Shown: positions 7,762 through 16,538 of the stretch, in pieces
Layout: every line of letters begins with the position of its first letter
Numbering within the stretch: the first letter of the stretch is position 1
Origin: Acidobacteriota bacterium
GTDB taxonomy: Bacteria; Acidobacteriota; Terriglobia; UBA7540
DNA: 37,896 nt
Assembly: GCA_003165315.1 (NCBI GenBank)
Contig: PLSX01000265.1
Location: forward strand, 786 to 38,681
Reading direction: 5' to 3'
Position numbers and translations under genes: made by a program
The notes under the pieces: generated by a model
What the model was told of the DNA's origin: nothing
Databases searched by the model: none
Seen by the model: only the letters and a program-made list of their open reading frames with translations

Positions 7762-8787
7762 ATGCGCAGAAGTCTTATTGTTCTATCTTTGCTCACTGGC
7801 ATGATGATGGGCGGCCTGGCGATGGCGCAGAATGGCGCCACGCTCCAGAAAATCAAGGCCGCCGGCACACTTCCCTGCGGATCGAACGTCGAAGAGCCTG
7901 AGTACACCATGCAGGACGCGCATGGGAGTCACGCCGATCTCGATCTCGACATTTGCAAGGCTCTGGCAGTGGCAACATTGGGACGCAACGCCAAATTTAC
8001 AATCGTGCCCTACCAGGATGAGGAAGACGCCTTTAAAGGCCTTAAATCCGGGAAAATTGCGGTGCTAGCCACCGGAACAGTGAATTTCATCAACACCACG
8101 AATCGGGGTTTGGGCTTTGCGCCTCCGGTCTACTACGACTATCAGGGGTTTCTGATCAACAAGGCGATGGGAATCACTTCGCCTAAGGATCTCGCGGGGA
8201 AGAAGGTTTGTATTCTTGGCGGTACCGAAATCGAAACCCAGTTGGAAGGCTATATGCAGCGCCAGCAGATCAAGTGGCTGCCCTTTGCGTTCTCGGAAGA
8301 AGGGGAGATGGAAGCGGCGTTCGTCACCGGGAACTGTGCCGCCATCAGCGCCGACGCCTCGCAACTCTCCTATGAGCGGCTCGCCTTCAAAAACCGGGCA
8401 AAGAACTTTGATATCCTGCCCGACGTGATTGCCAAGGACCCGCTGGCCCCCTCCTATCGCCTGGACGACCCGCAATGGGCGGCCATCGTCAACTGGACCG
8501 TCGAGGCTCTGATCCTGGCGGAAGAGAGTGGCTTGACCCAGGCGAATCTCGCCCAAATGAAACAAAGCAAGGATGTTGTGATCCAGCGCTTGCTCGGCGT
8601 CCAACATGGCTATGGCCAGTATATCGGCCTCGACGACGAGTGGGTGGATCGCGTGATTGAAGCCGTGGGCAATTATGGGGAGATATTTGAACGCGATCTC
8701 GGATCCGGCTCACCGAGAAATCTGCCACGCGGTACCAACAAACTCTGGACGCAAGGCGGGCTTATGTACGCATTGCCCATCCGCTAA
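7762..8787 (+). CDS. Periplasmic ABC-type solute-binding protein, family 3-like
   Basis: This is a 341-residue exported protein with signal peptide 1-22 (cleavage after AMA). The layout is that of extracellular solute-binding protein family 3, which captures polar amino acids for ABC importers and resembles AapJ. It shows LQKIKAAGTLPCGSN at the mature N-terminus, then DLDLDICKALAVATLG, the domain hinge region with GFAPPVYYDYQGFLI, and SPKDLAGKKVCILGGTEIE. The region around 191-215 has a cysteine and CAAISADASQLSYERL, the AapJ-type ligand loop. No ABC permease or ATPase gene is nearby, so it either serves a distant transporter or is a stand-alone sensor. It is 102 bp after the phosphoesterase stop on the same strand, separated by the hairpin at 7679-7715. 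Confidence 0.88.
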   Translation: MRRSLIVLSLLTGMMMGGLAMAQNGATLQKIKAAGTLPCGSNVEEPEYTMQDAHGSHADLDLDICKALAVATLGRNAKFTIVPYQDEEDAFKGLKSGKIAVLATGTVNFINTTNRGLGFAPPVYYDYQGFLINKAMGITSPKDLAGKKVCILGGTEIETQLEGYMQRQQIKWLPFAFSEEGEMEAAFVTGNCAAISADASQLSYERLAFKNRAKNFDILPDVIAKDPLAPSYRLDDPQWAAIVNWTVEALILAEESGLTQANLAQMKQSKDVVIQRLLGVQHGYGQYIGLDDEWVDRVIEAVGNYGEIFERDLGSGSPRNLPRGTNKLWTQGGLMYALPIR

Positions 8788-8844
8788 CCCGGATTTATCA
8801 CTCGGCTCGCCGGTGCCGGTGCGAATTTCCCATCGCTCGCATTC

Positions 8845-9012
8845 GGAGCGAAGCTTTGGAGTGCGCGCAGCTTGCTGCCGCTTTTTCCCCAGCCAGGTTG
8901 CTGGCTGGAAATTGATCGGGAATGGCGAATCGAGAATGAGGCGAGACTATCGCAAGCAAGCTTGCGATAGGGAAAGCGGCAGCAAGCTGCGCGCACTCCA
9001 AAGCTTCGCTCC
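8845..9012. mobile_element. Long palindromic repeat element, copy 2 (perfect 40-bp arms)
   Basis: The terminal inverted repeats at 8845-8884 and 8973-9012 are complementary at all 40 positions. The 88-bp interior has two further palindromes: CCAGCCAGGTTGCTGGCTGG (8890-8909) and CTATCGCAAGCAAGCTTGCG (8947-8966), which continues to CGATAG. It occupies half of the 8788-9121 gap between converging genes; the rest of the gap shows nothing else. It is closely related to copy 1 but lacks about 65 bp of interior. Transcribed from either side it would fold into a very stable long hairpin. Confidence 0.88.
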
Positions 9013-9121
9013 GTGTCCCCAAACGGTCTGTCCTCAACGGGATATGAGGAGATTTACCCTCACGGCCTTGAGAAGACTGTGCTCTGGTTCCGCATTTCCA
9101 AAGCGCACTGAGAAATCCGGA

Positions 9122-9988
9122 TTAGAAGCCCGAAAGAAAATGCAGCAAGGCTTCATTGAATTGTTTCGGGTCCTGCAAGAACGCGAAGTGGCTGACTCGG
9201 GGCAGAATCAGTTCGCCGGCGCCGGGAATGAGATTCGCCATGTGGTCGGTATTTTCACGTTTGATGATCTCGTCGCGGTCGCCATCGACGATCCAGGTGA
9301 GCACGGTGATGCTGCCTAGTTGGGCATCGGTAAAATTCGGCTCCGAATCCCACATTTTGTTCAATTGATCGTGAAAGGTGTTGAACTCCGTGGGCGCGGG
9401 GGAATGCTGGCGGTATTCCTCCCGGGTTCGGCTCAAATAGGCGGAGAAATTGGGGTTGGCCTCCGAACTTTTCACGCCGGACGGATCGGAGTTCGCCCCG
9501 AAGGCGAACAGCTTTGTTAACCGCTCGGGATGATGGATGGCGATGTCGAGACCGATGATCGCGCCATCGCTCCAACCCACCACCGCAGCTTTGGGAATGT
9601 GCAACATGTCCATCAGGGCGAGAACATCCGACGCCATCAAGTGATAGGTGATCGGCTCAGCATTGCGCGTGCTGCGGCCATGCCCGCGGCTATCCACCAC
9701 AATGACTTGAAAGTGGGCCGCAAGCGGCGGGATCTGGAGACCCCAATAGTTCGAATTGGCCAGCCCGCCGTGCAGGAGAATCACGGGAGATCCGTGGCCA
9801 AATTCGGCGTACCACAAACGGATGCCATTTACCGGTACGGCGCCGCTGCGCTCCGGTTGGGGAAGTGCAGGAGTGTCAGGCAGTCGCTCCCAGGGGTTCT
9901 GCGCAAGCGCGGGCAAGGATGAAGAAAGGGCGATCAGCAACGGAATAAGAAGGCGGACAATTCGCATTGGGATTGACTGGTTTAACAT
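9122..9988 (-). CDS. Secreted alpha/beta hydrolase
   Basis: This 288-residue protein has a signal peptide (MRIVRLLIPLLIALSSS, cleavage after ALA near residue 29) and an alpha/beta-hydrolase core. The oxyanion segment is HGG at 73-75, the catalytic nucleophile is S140 in GWSDG, the acid is in WIVDGDRDEI, and the histidine is in PRVSHFAF. The strand-loop VVDSRGHGRST is typical of the epoxide hydrolase/lactonase/esterase branch. The substrate cannot be inferred. The ATG at 9988 is used; the ATG at 9967 begins directly at the signal peptide and is an equal alternative, neither having a strong ribosome site. It converges on the binding-protein gene, with the palindromic element between them. Confidence 0.88.
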   Translation of the reverse strand: MLNQSIPMRIVRLLIPLLIALSSSLPALAQNPWERLPDTPALPQPERSGAVPVNGIRLWYAEFGHGSPVILLHGGLANSNYWGLQIPPLAAHFQVIVVDSRGHGRSTRNAEPITYHLMASDVLALMDMLHIPKAAVVGWSDGAIIGLDIAIHHPERLTKLFAFGANSDPSGVKSSEANPNFSAYLSRTREEYRQHSPAPTEFNTFHDQLNKMWDSEPNFTDAQLGSITVLTWIVDGDRDEIIKRENTDHMANLIPGAGELILPRVSHFAFLQDPKQFNEALLHFLSGF

Positions 9989-10056
9989 TGATTCGGACCT
10001 GGCAGCTCTCTGGCCACAGCCAACTGTTTGCACGGCCCAGCGCGGACTTTATTACG

Positions 10057-10764
10057 TCACTTTGGAAGCAATCGAACCACCAAGCCAGCCAGCGCATCCT
10101 GCCACGCATGCGCCATCATTCCGGGACGCAAGCTTTGACGTTTATAGGCAAGCACACCGAACATGGCCCCGAAGACTCCGAGTAAGATGGTTTGCTTTGC
10201 CCCCTGATAGGCATGCACGCCGCCAAAAAGTGCTGCCGAGAATAGAATTCCTATGGCCGGCTTGCCCGACCATGCAATGAATTGGCGCTGGAGGTAGCCG
10301 CGAAAAATGGTCTCCTCGCAAAATCCGGCGGTCAGAGCCACAAGAATCCAGAGAATGGTCTCAGATCGGCTGACCGGGGTCAGAAAACGAATGGCATGCA
10401 CGCCGCTCTTTGCATGCAAGGCCAGCCTGAGAATGGCCAAACACGCCAAAGAGACAATCCAGAAGACAAACGCAACCAGGACGTCGCGCCAAAAATCCCC
10501 TGCCCGGCGCCAGCTTCCGCCGATGAGATCCCGCAGCGAACCACCCCGCCGCCGAACCCCAACGACAATGTATGCCACAACCAACCAGTCAAAAACTATC
10601 GCCCGCAAATAATAAAAGACAAGGGGCGGCCCCACCCTGGAGTGAAGATTTGCTGCACTGATCACTCCGCCATAGGCCCAGACCGCAATAAGGGCCATCA
10701 AACCAATGGCATGGAGTCGGCTCGCGATCGGCTGTTGGGTTGAGTTGGCGTCTGGTTGGCTCAT
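10057..10764 (-). CDS. CPBP family intramembrane glutamic endopeptidase (CAAX-like)
   Basis: This is a 235-residue polytopic membrane protein of the CPBP/Abi family, related to the eukaryotic CAAX prenyl protease Rce1. The three family motifs are present: EETIFR at 150-155 (EExxxR), FGGVH ending in H184, and H219 in MMAHAWQD. About six hydrophobic segments are seen. Bacterial members process membrane or peptide substrates, some being linked to bacteriocin immunity; no bacteriocin gene is visible here. The start is the ATG at 10764 (MSQPDANST). An upstream in-frame ATG at 10899 would add 45 residues with no hydrophobic character and run through the operator-like dyad at 10864-10884. It is divergent from the small membrane protein gene at 10979. 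Confidence 0.88.
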   Translation of the reverse strand: MSQPDANSTQQPIASRLHAIGLMALIAVWAYGGVISAANLHSRVGPPLVFYYLRAIVFDWLVVAYIVVGVRRRGGSLRDLIGGSWRRAGDFWRDVLVAFVFWIVSLACLAILRLALHAKSGVHAIRFLTPVSRSETILWILVALTAGFCEETIFRGYLQRQFIAWSGKPAIGILFSAALFGGVHAYQGAKQTILLGVFGAMFGVLAYKRQSLRPGMMAHAWQDALAGLVVRLLPK

Positions 10765-10863
10765 CTTTACCTTGGCCTGTTTTGGAGATTGAACCTTCCG
10801 CCACAAGACCGGTGTGCAGCCGATATTAGCACGCCACGGCCCATTGCATCGCAACCTCAACGA

Positions 10864-10884
10864 ATTAATTGACATCCAATTAAT
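10864..10884. promoter_or_regulatory. Operator-like AT-rich dyad
   Basis: Perfect 8-bp arms, ATTAATTG at 10864-10871 and CAATTAAT at 10877-10884, flank a 5-base spacer. The site lies in the 214-bp region between the divergent CPBP protease and small membrane protein genes, 100 and 95 bp from their starts. This is the geometry of a dimeric regulator site, but the regulator is unknown. Confidence 0.5.
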
Positions 10885-10978
10885 GCGAGGCAAGGACAAT
10901 CCGGGACTTAGCTTGCGTCCGATGCGCGATCATGGCACGATGGGGCTTCAGAGGATTCAAAAAGGGGCGGCTAACACC

Positions 10979-11332
10979 ATGTTGATGAAAACCGAAAGTC
11001 AGCCTGTCGTGATCGGCGCGGAACAGAAACTTGTCCCTCTCAACCGTCCCTCACGTGTCAGGTTTGCCATGGCCTTTGGCGTGGCCGCCATCTCAGATGT
11101 TGCTTCCATGCTGACGGAGTTTGCGCCGCCCATCCAGTGGGGAATCGACCTGGTAACCGCAGGCCTGCTCTTTTTGATTCTGGGTCGAAGGTGGGCACTG
11201 CTGCCCGGGCTGATTGTTGAAGCCATTCCCGGAATGGGTGTCTTCCCCGTATGGGTCCTGGTGGTGATTTCCCTGATCGTCTACGACGAAATCAAAGTGC
11301 ACAGGCCCGCGAAGCCGCAGGTGATTTCCTAG
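10979..11332 (+). CDS. Small membrane protein, unrecognised
   Basis: This is a 117-residue protein with about three hydrophobic segments after a polar N-terminus of 30 residues: RFAMAFGVAAISDVASML, LVTAGLLFLILGRRWALLPGL and GVFPVWVLVVISLIVYDEI, ending in a short basic tail. I do not recognise the family. The start at 10979 (MLMKTESQP) follows AAAGGGGCGG at a usable distance. A longer in-frame start at 10814 would extend through the intergenic dyad and is unlikely. A GCGGC-GAAA-GCCGC hairpin at 11370-11383 lies 38 bp after the stop. No operon partner is evident; the next gene on the strand starts 288 bp later. Confidence 0.65.
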   Translation: MLMKTESQPVVIGAEQKLVPLNRPSRVRFAMAFGVAAISDVASMLTEFAPPIQWGIDLVTAGLLFLILGRRWALLPGLIVEAIPGMGVFPVWVLVVISLIVYDEIKVHRPAKPQVIS

Positions 11333-11620
11333 CACACAATCCGCAGAACCTCTCGAACGGTTACACGGTGCGGCGAAAGCCGCCTTGGAGTGCTTGTAGC
11401 AGCAGCCACGGCTTTCCACCCAAAGCTCATCCGCATCCTTTCTCAGTTAAAACCGCCATCATTATTACCCTGTTGATTTGAGCCGCTACCGACGGCGTCA
11501 GCTCCAACTTGGCGCACAAGGCCGAAACTTTATTGTGGCGCGGCCATGCAAACGGGGATACTTTGTTGGGACGTTTCATGGGTGATGGAAATTCTGATCA
11601 AATAACCCATAGGAGAACTA

Positions 11621-14158
11621 ATGAACCGGCGTGAATTCGTGCAGGCGACACTGATCGGCGGAACGGCGGCTTCCACACTGCGGGCGGGAGTGGCTGCCAA
11701 AGGCGACGCAGGAGGCGCCGCTGCGGCTTCGGCCACAACGCTTTTCCCAACCGATCTGACTGAATTGCAGTGGCACGAGTTTCATGCCGCCGGGTTTGAG
11801 CCACTGGTAGCAGGCACCATCTACCATCCCGGCAAAGCGCCGTGCTGTGGGCTTCCCCTCGGGGGCATTAGTACCGGATGCATCGACCTCGACGTGAAGG
11901 GCATTTATGGATTTAACAGTGCTTTCAACGGCTGGTCGCATTGGCCCCACGGCATCGCGGTGGAAGGCTCGCGCATGGCAAGAAAGCCCCCCACGCTTCA
12001 GCCGCTTTTGGGCCTGGCCATGGGCGGGCAGACGTGGGTGCTGACCACCGATGCGGTGGTGCAGGGGGGCGACATCAGCTATTGCCGCGACCCTAACTTC
12101 AAATTGAGCCGCTTCAATCCCAATGTGAAAACACCCGCCCTCCAAGGCGTGAAGGCAGCCAGGGGAATCCATTATTGGGGACACTACCCCGTGGCCGATT
12201 TGGAGTTTGAAACCGATGCACCAGTCAGCGTGGGCTTGCGCGCCTGGTCGCCCTTTATCCCCGGCAATACACCCGCTTCAAACATTCCCGCTGCGATTTT
12301 TGAGGTTCACCTTCGCAACACCACGGAAGCCGCGCAGAAGGGAACCATCGCCTTCAACTTTCCCGGCCCGGATACGCAGGAGGCCCTGAGCAGCGAGTTC
12401 ACCCGCCAGGAGATCAACGAAGACTTTCGCGGCGTGTTTGTATCTTCACAAGGAGGCGTAAATTATCTCCTGGGAATCCTTGGCGCGGATAATCTGCGGC
12501 TGGGCGCGGGACTGAACAGCAGCGCCAACGCTTGGAGCAAGATTGCAACGGAACTTCCCCAGCCAAGCCTGCGGGAGTGGGGCGGGGTTAGGGTCTATAC
12601 GGACTCCAGCAGCTCAGCGGCGGTGGATTTTTCACTCGCCCCCGGCCAGAGCAAGGTAGTTCGATTTCTACTAGCCTGGTATGCCCCCGTTTGGCAGGGA
12701 GCGTACAAACCCGCGGTGGATGCCAGGAAGGTGAGTTATCCCGACCAAGAGTGGCTAGCCCCGGCCTGGATGGGCGACACGATTTACTACACGCAAATGT
12801 ATGCGGCGCGTTACGGCAGCGCGCTCGACGTTGCCCGGCGAATGGCGGTGGAACATCAGTCGCTGCTGCAACGAATCCTCGCGTGGCAGAGCGTGATCTA
12901 TTCGCAGACCAGCCTTCCCGCGTGGTTGCGCGACAGTCTGGTGAATAACCTGGCGCTAATTCCGGAAACAAGCTGCTGGGCCCAGGCCAAACCGCCCTTG
13001 GGCGACTATGCCTTCCCGGAGGGGGCGTTTGCCCTGATCGAAAGCCCTCGTGGCAGTCCGGACGTGGGAAATATTCCTTGCGACTGGTACGGGAATCTAC
13101 CCTTTGTCTACTTCTTCCCAGACCTGGCGAAATCCAACCTGAAGCTCTACAAGCATTTTCAACGGGAAGATGGCGCCGCACCCTTCCTACTGGGGACACT
13201 GGGCACTTTGCCGGATTTTGTGACTCCTGCCTATGAGTGGCAGATCTCACTGAATTCCACCGCGTACGTGGACTTGCTTGATCGCCTCTGGTTGCGAACC
13301 GGCGACGACGCGGTGCTGCGTGAGTTTTACGATTCCGTCAAGAAGAGCAACACCATGACGATGAATCTGCGCCGCGGACCGGCTGGCGTGATCAGCATGC
13401 CGGAGGGCAACAAAGGGATGGAATGGTTCGAGTTGGGCGAGTGGGCCGGAATGTGCGCGCACCTGGGCGGCATGCACATGGCGCAGTTGCGAATCATGGA
13501 GCGCATGGCCCGGCGCATGGGTGACGAAACGTACGCCAAGCAATGCCAGGCGTGGCTGGCGGATGGTTCGCGCGCCATGGAAGAGGAAATGTGGACGGGC
13601 AACTACTATTTGAACTATTACGAGAAAGAGACCGGGAAAGAATCCGATGATGTCATGAGTTGCCAGTTGGACGGCGAGTGGACGGCGAAATTTCACGGAT
13701 TGCCGGGCGTTTTCAAACCCGACCGGGTAAAAACCACACTGCAAACCGTGAAGCGCTGCAATATTCACCTCACCCCGGAAATCGGCGCCACCACCTTCGC
13801 GCGGCCGGATGGCACGGCTTTGGTTCCCTTATCCAAAGTGGCAGCGTATGGCGTCTATACCATGGTCGTGGGTGAAGTCTTGTTGCTGGCCATGAACTAT
13901 ATCCTGATTGGCGAAAGGGAGTACGGGCTGGACCTCGCCCGACGGCATTGGGAAAATCTGGTCTGCCGGCAACGCCATGCCTGGGATATGCCTAACATGG
14001 TTCGCGGCGATACGGGGGAACGCCACATTGGGACGGACTACTATCAGGTGATGATGCTTTGGGCCTTGCCGGTTGTGCTGGATGGCGCGGACATGACTAA
14101 CGCTTGCGCCCCGGGCAGCCTGGTGGACCGTATCATCAAGGCGGGGAGTAAGATTTAA
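11621..14158 (+). CDS. Tat-exported GH116 family glycoside hydrolase (GBA2-type beta-glucosidase/glucosylceramidase)
   Basis: This is an 845-residue enzyme with a twin-arginine leader, MNRREFVQATLIGG, followed by an Ala-rich stretch, so it should be exported folded. The N-terminal domain carries YHPGKAPCCGLPLGG then ISTGCIDLDVKGIYG (around 68-95), the beta-sandwich signature of GBA2/GH116 proteins. The C-terminal (alpha/alpha)6 catalytic domain shows EWQISLNSTAYVDLLDRLW, FELGEWAGMCAHLGGMHMA, ESDDVMSCQLDGEW and RHIGTDYYQVMMLWALP. GH116 enzymes cleave beta-glucosides, beta-xylosides or glucosylceramide with retention. The catalytic Glu and Asp could not be assigned with certainty by eye. AGGAGAAC precedes the ATG. 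No transporter or other glycosidase adjoins it, so it probably works alone in the periplasm. Confidence 0.92.
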   Translation: MNRREFVQATLIGGTAASTLRAGVAAKGDAGGAAAASATTLFPTDLTELQWHEFHAAGFEPLVAGTIYHPGKAPCCGLPLGGISTGCIDLDVKGIYGFNSAFNGWSHWPHGIAVEGSRMARKPPTLQPLLGLAMGGQTWVLTTDAVVQGGDISYCRDPNFKLSRFNPNVKTPALQGVKAARGIHYWGHYPVADLEFETDAPVSVGLRAWSPFIPGNTPASNIPAAIFEVHLRNTTEAAQKGTIAFNFPGPDTQEALSSEFTRQEINEDFRGVFVSSQGGVNYLLGILGADNLRLGAGLNSSANAWSKIATELPQPSLREWGGVRVYTDSSSSAAVDFSLAPGQSKVVRFLLAWYAPVWQGAYKPAVDARKVSYPDQEWLAPAWMGDTIYYTQMYAARYGSALDVARRMAVEHQSLLQRILAWQSVIYSQTSLPAWLRDSLVNNLALIPETSCWAQAKPPLGDYAFPEGAFALIESPRGSPDVGNIPCDWYGNLPFVYFFPDLAKSNLKLYKHFQREDGAAPFLLGTLGTLPDFVTPAYEWQISLNSTAYVDLLDRLWLRTGDDAVLREFYDSVKKSNTMTMNLRRGPAGVISMPEGNKGMEWFELGEWAGMCAHLGGMHMAQLRIMERMARRMGDETYAKQCQAWLADGSRAMEEEMWTGNYYLNYYEKETGKESDDVMSCQLDGEWTAKFHGLPGVFKPDRVKTTLQTVKRCNIHLTPEIGATTFARPDGTALVPLSKVAAYGVYTMVVGEVLLLAMNYILIGEREYGLDLARRHWENLVCRQRHAWDMPNMVRGDTGERHIGTDYYQVMMLWALPVVLDGADMTNACAPGSLVDRIIKAGSKI

Positions 14159-14345
14159 ACTCGCTGCTAAACGTAGCTCAGCAGCAAAATCGAGCCATCG
14201 TATTTCCAGTTAGGTTTTCCGAGAGCTGGCGCGCAGACGATTTCTCAATCTCTGCGGCTTGAGCCGATAAACGACCGGTCATCCGGCATCGCAGACTGCC
14301 TGAGACCGCGTTGTTCGGCGTGCGTAGCAAAACGAGAGAGATCAT

Positions 14346-14783
14346 ATGAGTAAAGTCGTCATAACGCTGATTGTTGTTGTGATAGCTGTGCTTGCTGCAA
14401 CCTACGGCCTATATAAATTTGCTCTCCACAGCATGTAGGCCTCCACTGAACACAAGTCAGCCCACACAGGAGCAGGGACTGTTGTTAGTGTATCGGGAGG
14501 TAATCCTTACGGGTCTTTAGAAGCGCGGCCACCTCAAAGTCAAGTCGAAATATGCTTTACGCTCGATGATTGGGGCAATGTACGCGATGACCCAGGATAC
14601 GAATCGGCTGAACATGAACGAGAGCGAACTTTGGGGCCAAGATGTGACAAGTTCTACAGCTTGCCAGCGGCTTTGAAGCTTAAGCCGGGTGACAAGATCC
14701 AGGTTGTGTATTTACTCGAGAATGGCTTCAAGATCGACATTGCAAGGATAAACGCCGCCGGAGTTGACTTGATACCCAATTAG
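14346..14783 (+). pseudogene. Small anchored exported protein interrupted by an in-frame amber codon
   Basis: The ATG at 14346 follows GAGAGA and encodes 30 residues, mostly one membrane segment (VVITLIVVVIAVLAATYGLY), then a TAG at 14436-14438. The same frame continues open for another 114 codons to TAG at 14781-14783. The continuation looks like real protein: GAGTVVSVSGGNPYGSLEAR, QVEICFTLDDWGNV, LKLKPGDKIQVVYLLENGF. It has no start codon of its own. Read through, it would be a 145-codon frame encoding an N-terminally anchored periplasmic protein. The simplest reading is a nonsense mutation or sequence error. I do not recognise the family. Confidence 0.6.
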
Positions 14784-14840
14784 GGCCCCTCCCCCGTCTG
14801 ATCCCGCGTCATTTCTTCAGCCGCGCAGGGGCGGTAGAAT

Positions 14841-15004
14841 GTGGCCCATGGCACGAGCCATGGGATCGGATACTGCGTGCGGCAATGAGCCCCGGAAGGG
14901 GTGACAGAAGGTTACTGCCCGGTTGCAATTCTGTCGCCTCCTGCGGGGCTAAGAGAATAAATCACGAGTGCTGCTCTGATCCCACGGCTGGCGCCGTGGG
15001 CCAC
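14841..15004. repeat. Nested inverted repeat
   Basis: Outer 30-bp arms at 14841-14870 and 14975-15004 are inverted copies with few mismatches, and each arm is itself a small hairpin (CCCATGGCACGAGCCATGGG and CCCACGGCTGGCGCCGTGGG). Inside, 14888-14909 and 14929-14950 form a second inverted pair (AGCCCCGGAAGGGGTGACAG against CTGTCGCCTCCTGCGGGGCT). The whole could fold as a branched structure. It fills the gap before the APC permease stop and has no coding potential. Confidence 0.7.
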
Positions 15005-15050
15005 AATCTATCAGCTCTGCCGGGCCTGACGCGACCATTGGGTGGCGTGT

Positions 15051-16361
15051 TTATGAAAGTTTCCTCTTGCGTTCGCCGACGAAGTAAAACGCCACCCCCA
15101 GCAGCACAAGCGAGACCCCGACAGTAAGTGCGTTGAAGGGACCCACTCGTTCCGCATGGTTGCGCACGCATGTGATGGCGATCAGAATCGCGGGAGGGAT
15201 GCCCACGAAAATCGCTCCTGCCAGCCCTCCTCTAACGCGGAACAGGCGTGGCAAGTCAGGCTCCCTGATGCGTAACGCAACCAATGTCACAAATTCCAGC
15301 AGAATACTGAGGCCGGTCAGCAGAACGTCGAGCATGACGGTGGCTTCAAACCCCAGGATCGTCGCGAGCGCCCAGAACATCGAGCAGACGAGGATGGAGA
15401 CCCACGGCGCACCGTACGAATTCTCCCTGCCAAACATAATGGGAAGAAACCCTTTGCGAGCCATGGCGTAGGGCACGCGGGAGAGCGCCATCACCAGGGC
15501 GTTGAAGGTACTCAGCGCACCGAGCATGCCCGCGAGGGTCACGAGCAATGCAAGTTTCTGCCCGCCCAATCTTCCAGCCAGGGGAACCCACGCTCCCGTT
15601 TCCCAGTCGGAAGCTGGAATGCCGGCATGCGCCACGGCCAGGATGGGGATCATGTAGGTAATGATGACCAGCAAGAGACCGATGGCCATCGCCAGAGTGT
15701 AGGTGCGCCGCGCGTTCTTTACGTCACCGGCGATGGTGGAGGCGTTGTCCCATCCCATATAGTTCCACATGGCGACAAGGATTCCGGCAAGCACGTCGGG
15801 CTTGGTGAGATGGGTGGACGTCGTGGCCACCGGATGCGACGAAAAGCCATACCAGGTAAGAATTCCAAAAGGCACGAGCAGCGCCAGGACGAGAAAGATC
15901 GATCCCTCCCCCACAAAGTGGGTACCGCGAAGATTCATGGCGGCGCAAACCACGATCATGAATACGCCCACCAGGAATGGCGTGTACCCCTTGCCCAGCA
16001 TCGGCACCAGACGGGAGAGATAGGTTGAAAACAGGATGGGGTAAATCGCCATATCAAAAATGCTGCCGGCAAACGAGAGCCATGATTGCTGAAATCCCCA
16101 GAACGGCCCCAGCGCGCGCGATGTCCAAACGTAAAAGCCGCCGGTTTCGGGGAGCGCTGAGGCCAGCTCACTCACCATCAGGGTTGTGGGCAGCCCCCAG
16201 AGAAGAGGGGTAATGATGCAAATGACGAGGAGGCCGAGACGGTATCCGCTGGTTTGAATGATCTCTTCCAAGCCGAAAGGGCCGCCGGCAACCATCGCGT
16301 AGGTTGCGCTGACCAGTGCCACTAATCCGATCTGCCGGCTTATCTTCCGGGAATTGGTCAA
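15051..16361 (-). CDS. APC superfamily amino acid permease
   Basis: This is a 436-residue inner-membrane transporter with about 12 hydrophobic segments. The first is preceded by the APC entry motif: QIGLVALVSATYAMVAGGPFGLEE, in which the GGPFG loop belongs to the substrate-binding break of TM1. TM2 is followed by ELASALPETGGFYVW, the next APC signature, and TM6 has WNYMGWDNAS. It should import an amino acid or related amine by proton or cation symport or exchange; the specificity is not readable. The ATG at 16361 begins with a short basic stretch (MTNSRKISRQ). It is divergent from the metalloprotease-like gene, and the 177-bp gap between them contains a 6-6-6 dyad. Confidence 0.9.
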   Translation of the reverse strand: MTNSRKISRQIGLVALVSATYAMVAGGPFGLEEIIQTSGYRLGLLVICIITPLLWGLPTTLMVSELASALPETGGFYVWTSRALGPFWGFQQSWLSFAGSIFDMAIYPILFSTYLSRLVPMLGKGYTPFLVGVFMIVVCAAMNLRGTHFVGEGSIFLVLALLVPFGILTWYGFSSHPVATTSTHLTKPDVLAGILVAMWNYMGWDNASTIAGDVKNARRTYTLAMAIGLLLVIITYMIPILAVAHAGIPASDWETGAWVPLAGRLGGQKLALLVTLAGMLGALSTFNALVMALSRVPYAMARKGFLPIMFGRENSYGAPWVSILVCSMFWALATILGFEATVMLDVLLTGLSILLEFVTLVALRIREPDLPRLFRVRGGLAGAIFVGIPPAILIAITCVRNHAERVGPFNALTVGVSLVLLGVAFYFVGERKRKLS

Positions 16362-16406
16362 TGTTTTCCTTTTGGCAAACGGAGCTGAAACCTCGTGGCT
16401 ATTTAT

Positions 16407-16424
16407 AATCTATTTTTGTAGATT
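16407..16424. promoter_or_regulatory. Operator-like dyad in a divergent promoter region
   Basis: The arms AATCTA (16407-16412) and TAGATT (16419-16424) are perfect and separated by TTTTTG. The dyad lies 46 bp upstream of the APC permease start. It is short, so chance is possible, but its AT-rich setting contrasts with the surrounding GC-rich sequence. Confidence 0.4.
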
Positions 16425-16538
16425 CGTCAGTTGTTCTATCTGCGGGTAGCATTTCCTATTGGGTCCCATGGGGTCTAGCCGTAATCGAACTCGCTGCGTT
16501 ATCGTCAGGAAGTAGCGGAAAATATCAATTGGGTTGAG

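Noticed and set aside
8657-9319. A 220-residue plus-strand open frame
   Set aside because: It covers the end of the binding-protein gene, the second palindromic element and the antisense of the hydrolase, and shares its peptide with the first element only because the repeats are alike.
14436-14438. Pyrrolysine at the internal TAG
   Set aside because: No pylT, pylS or methylamine methyltransferase gene is visible, and this lineage is not known for pyrrolysine use; a nonsense mutation is simpler.
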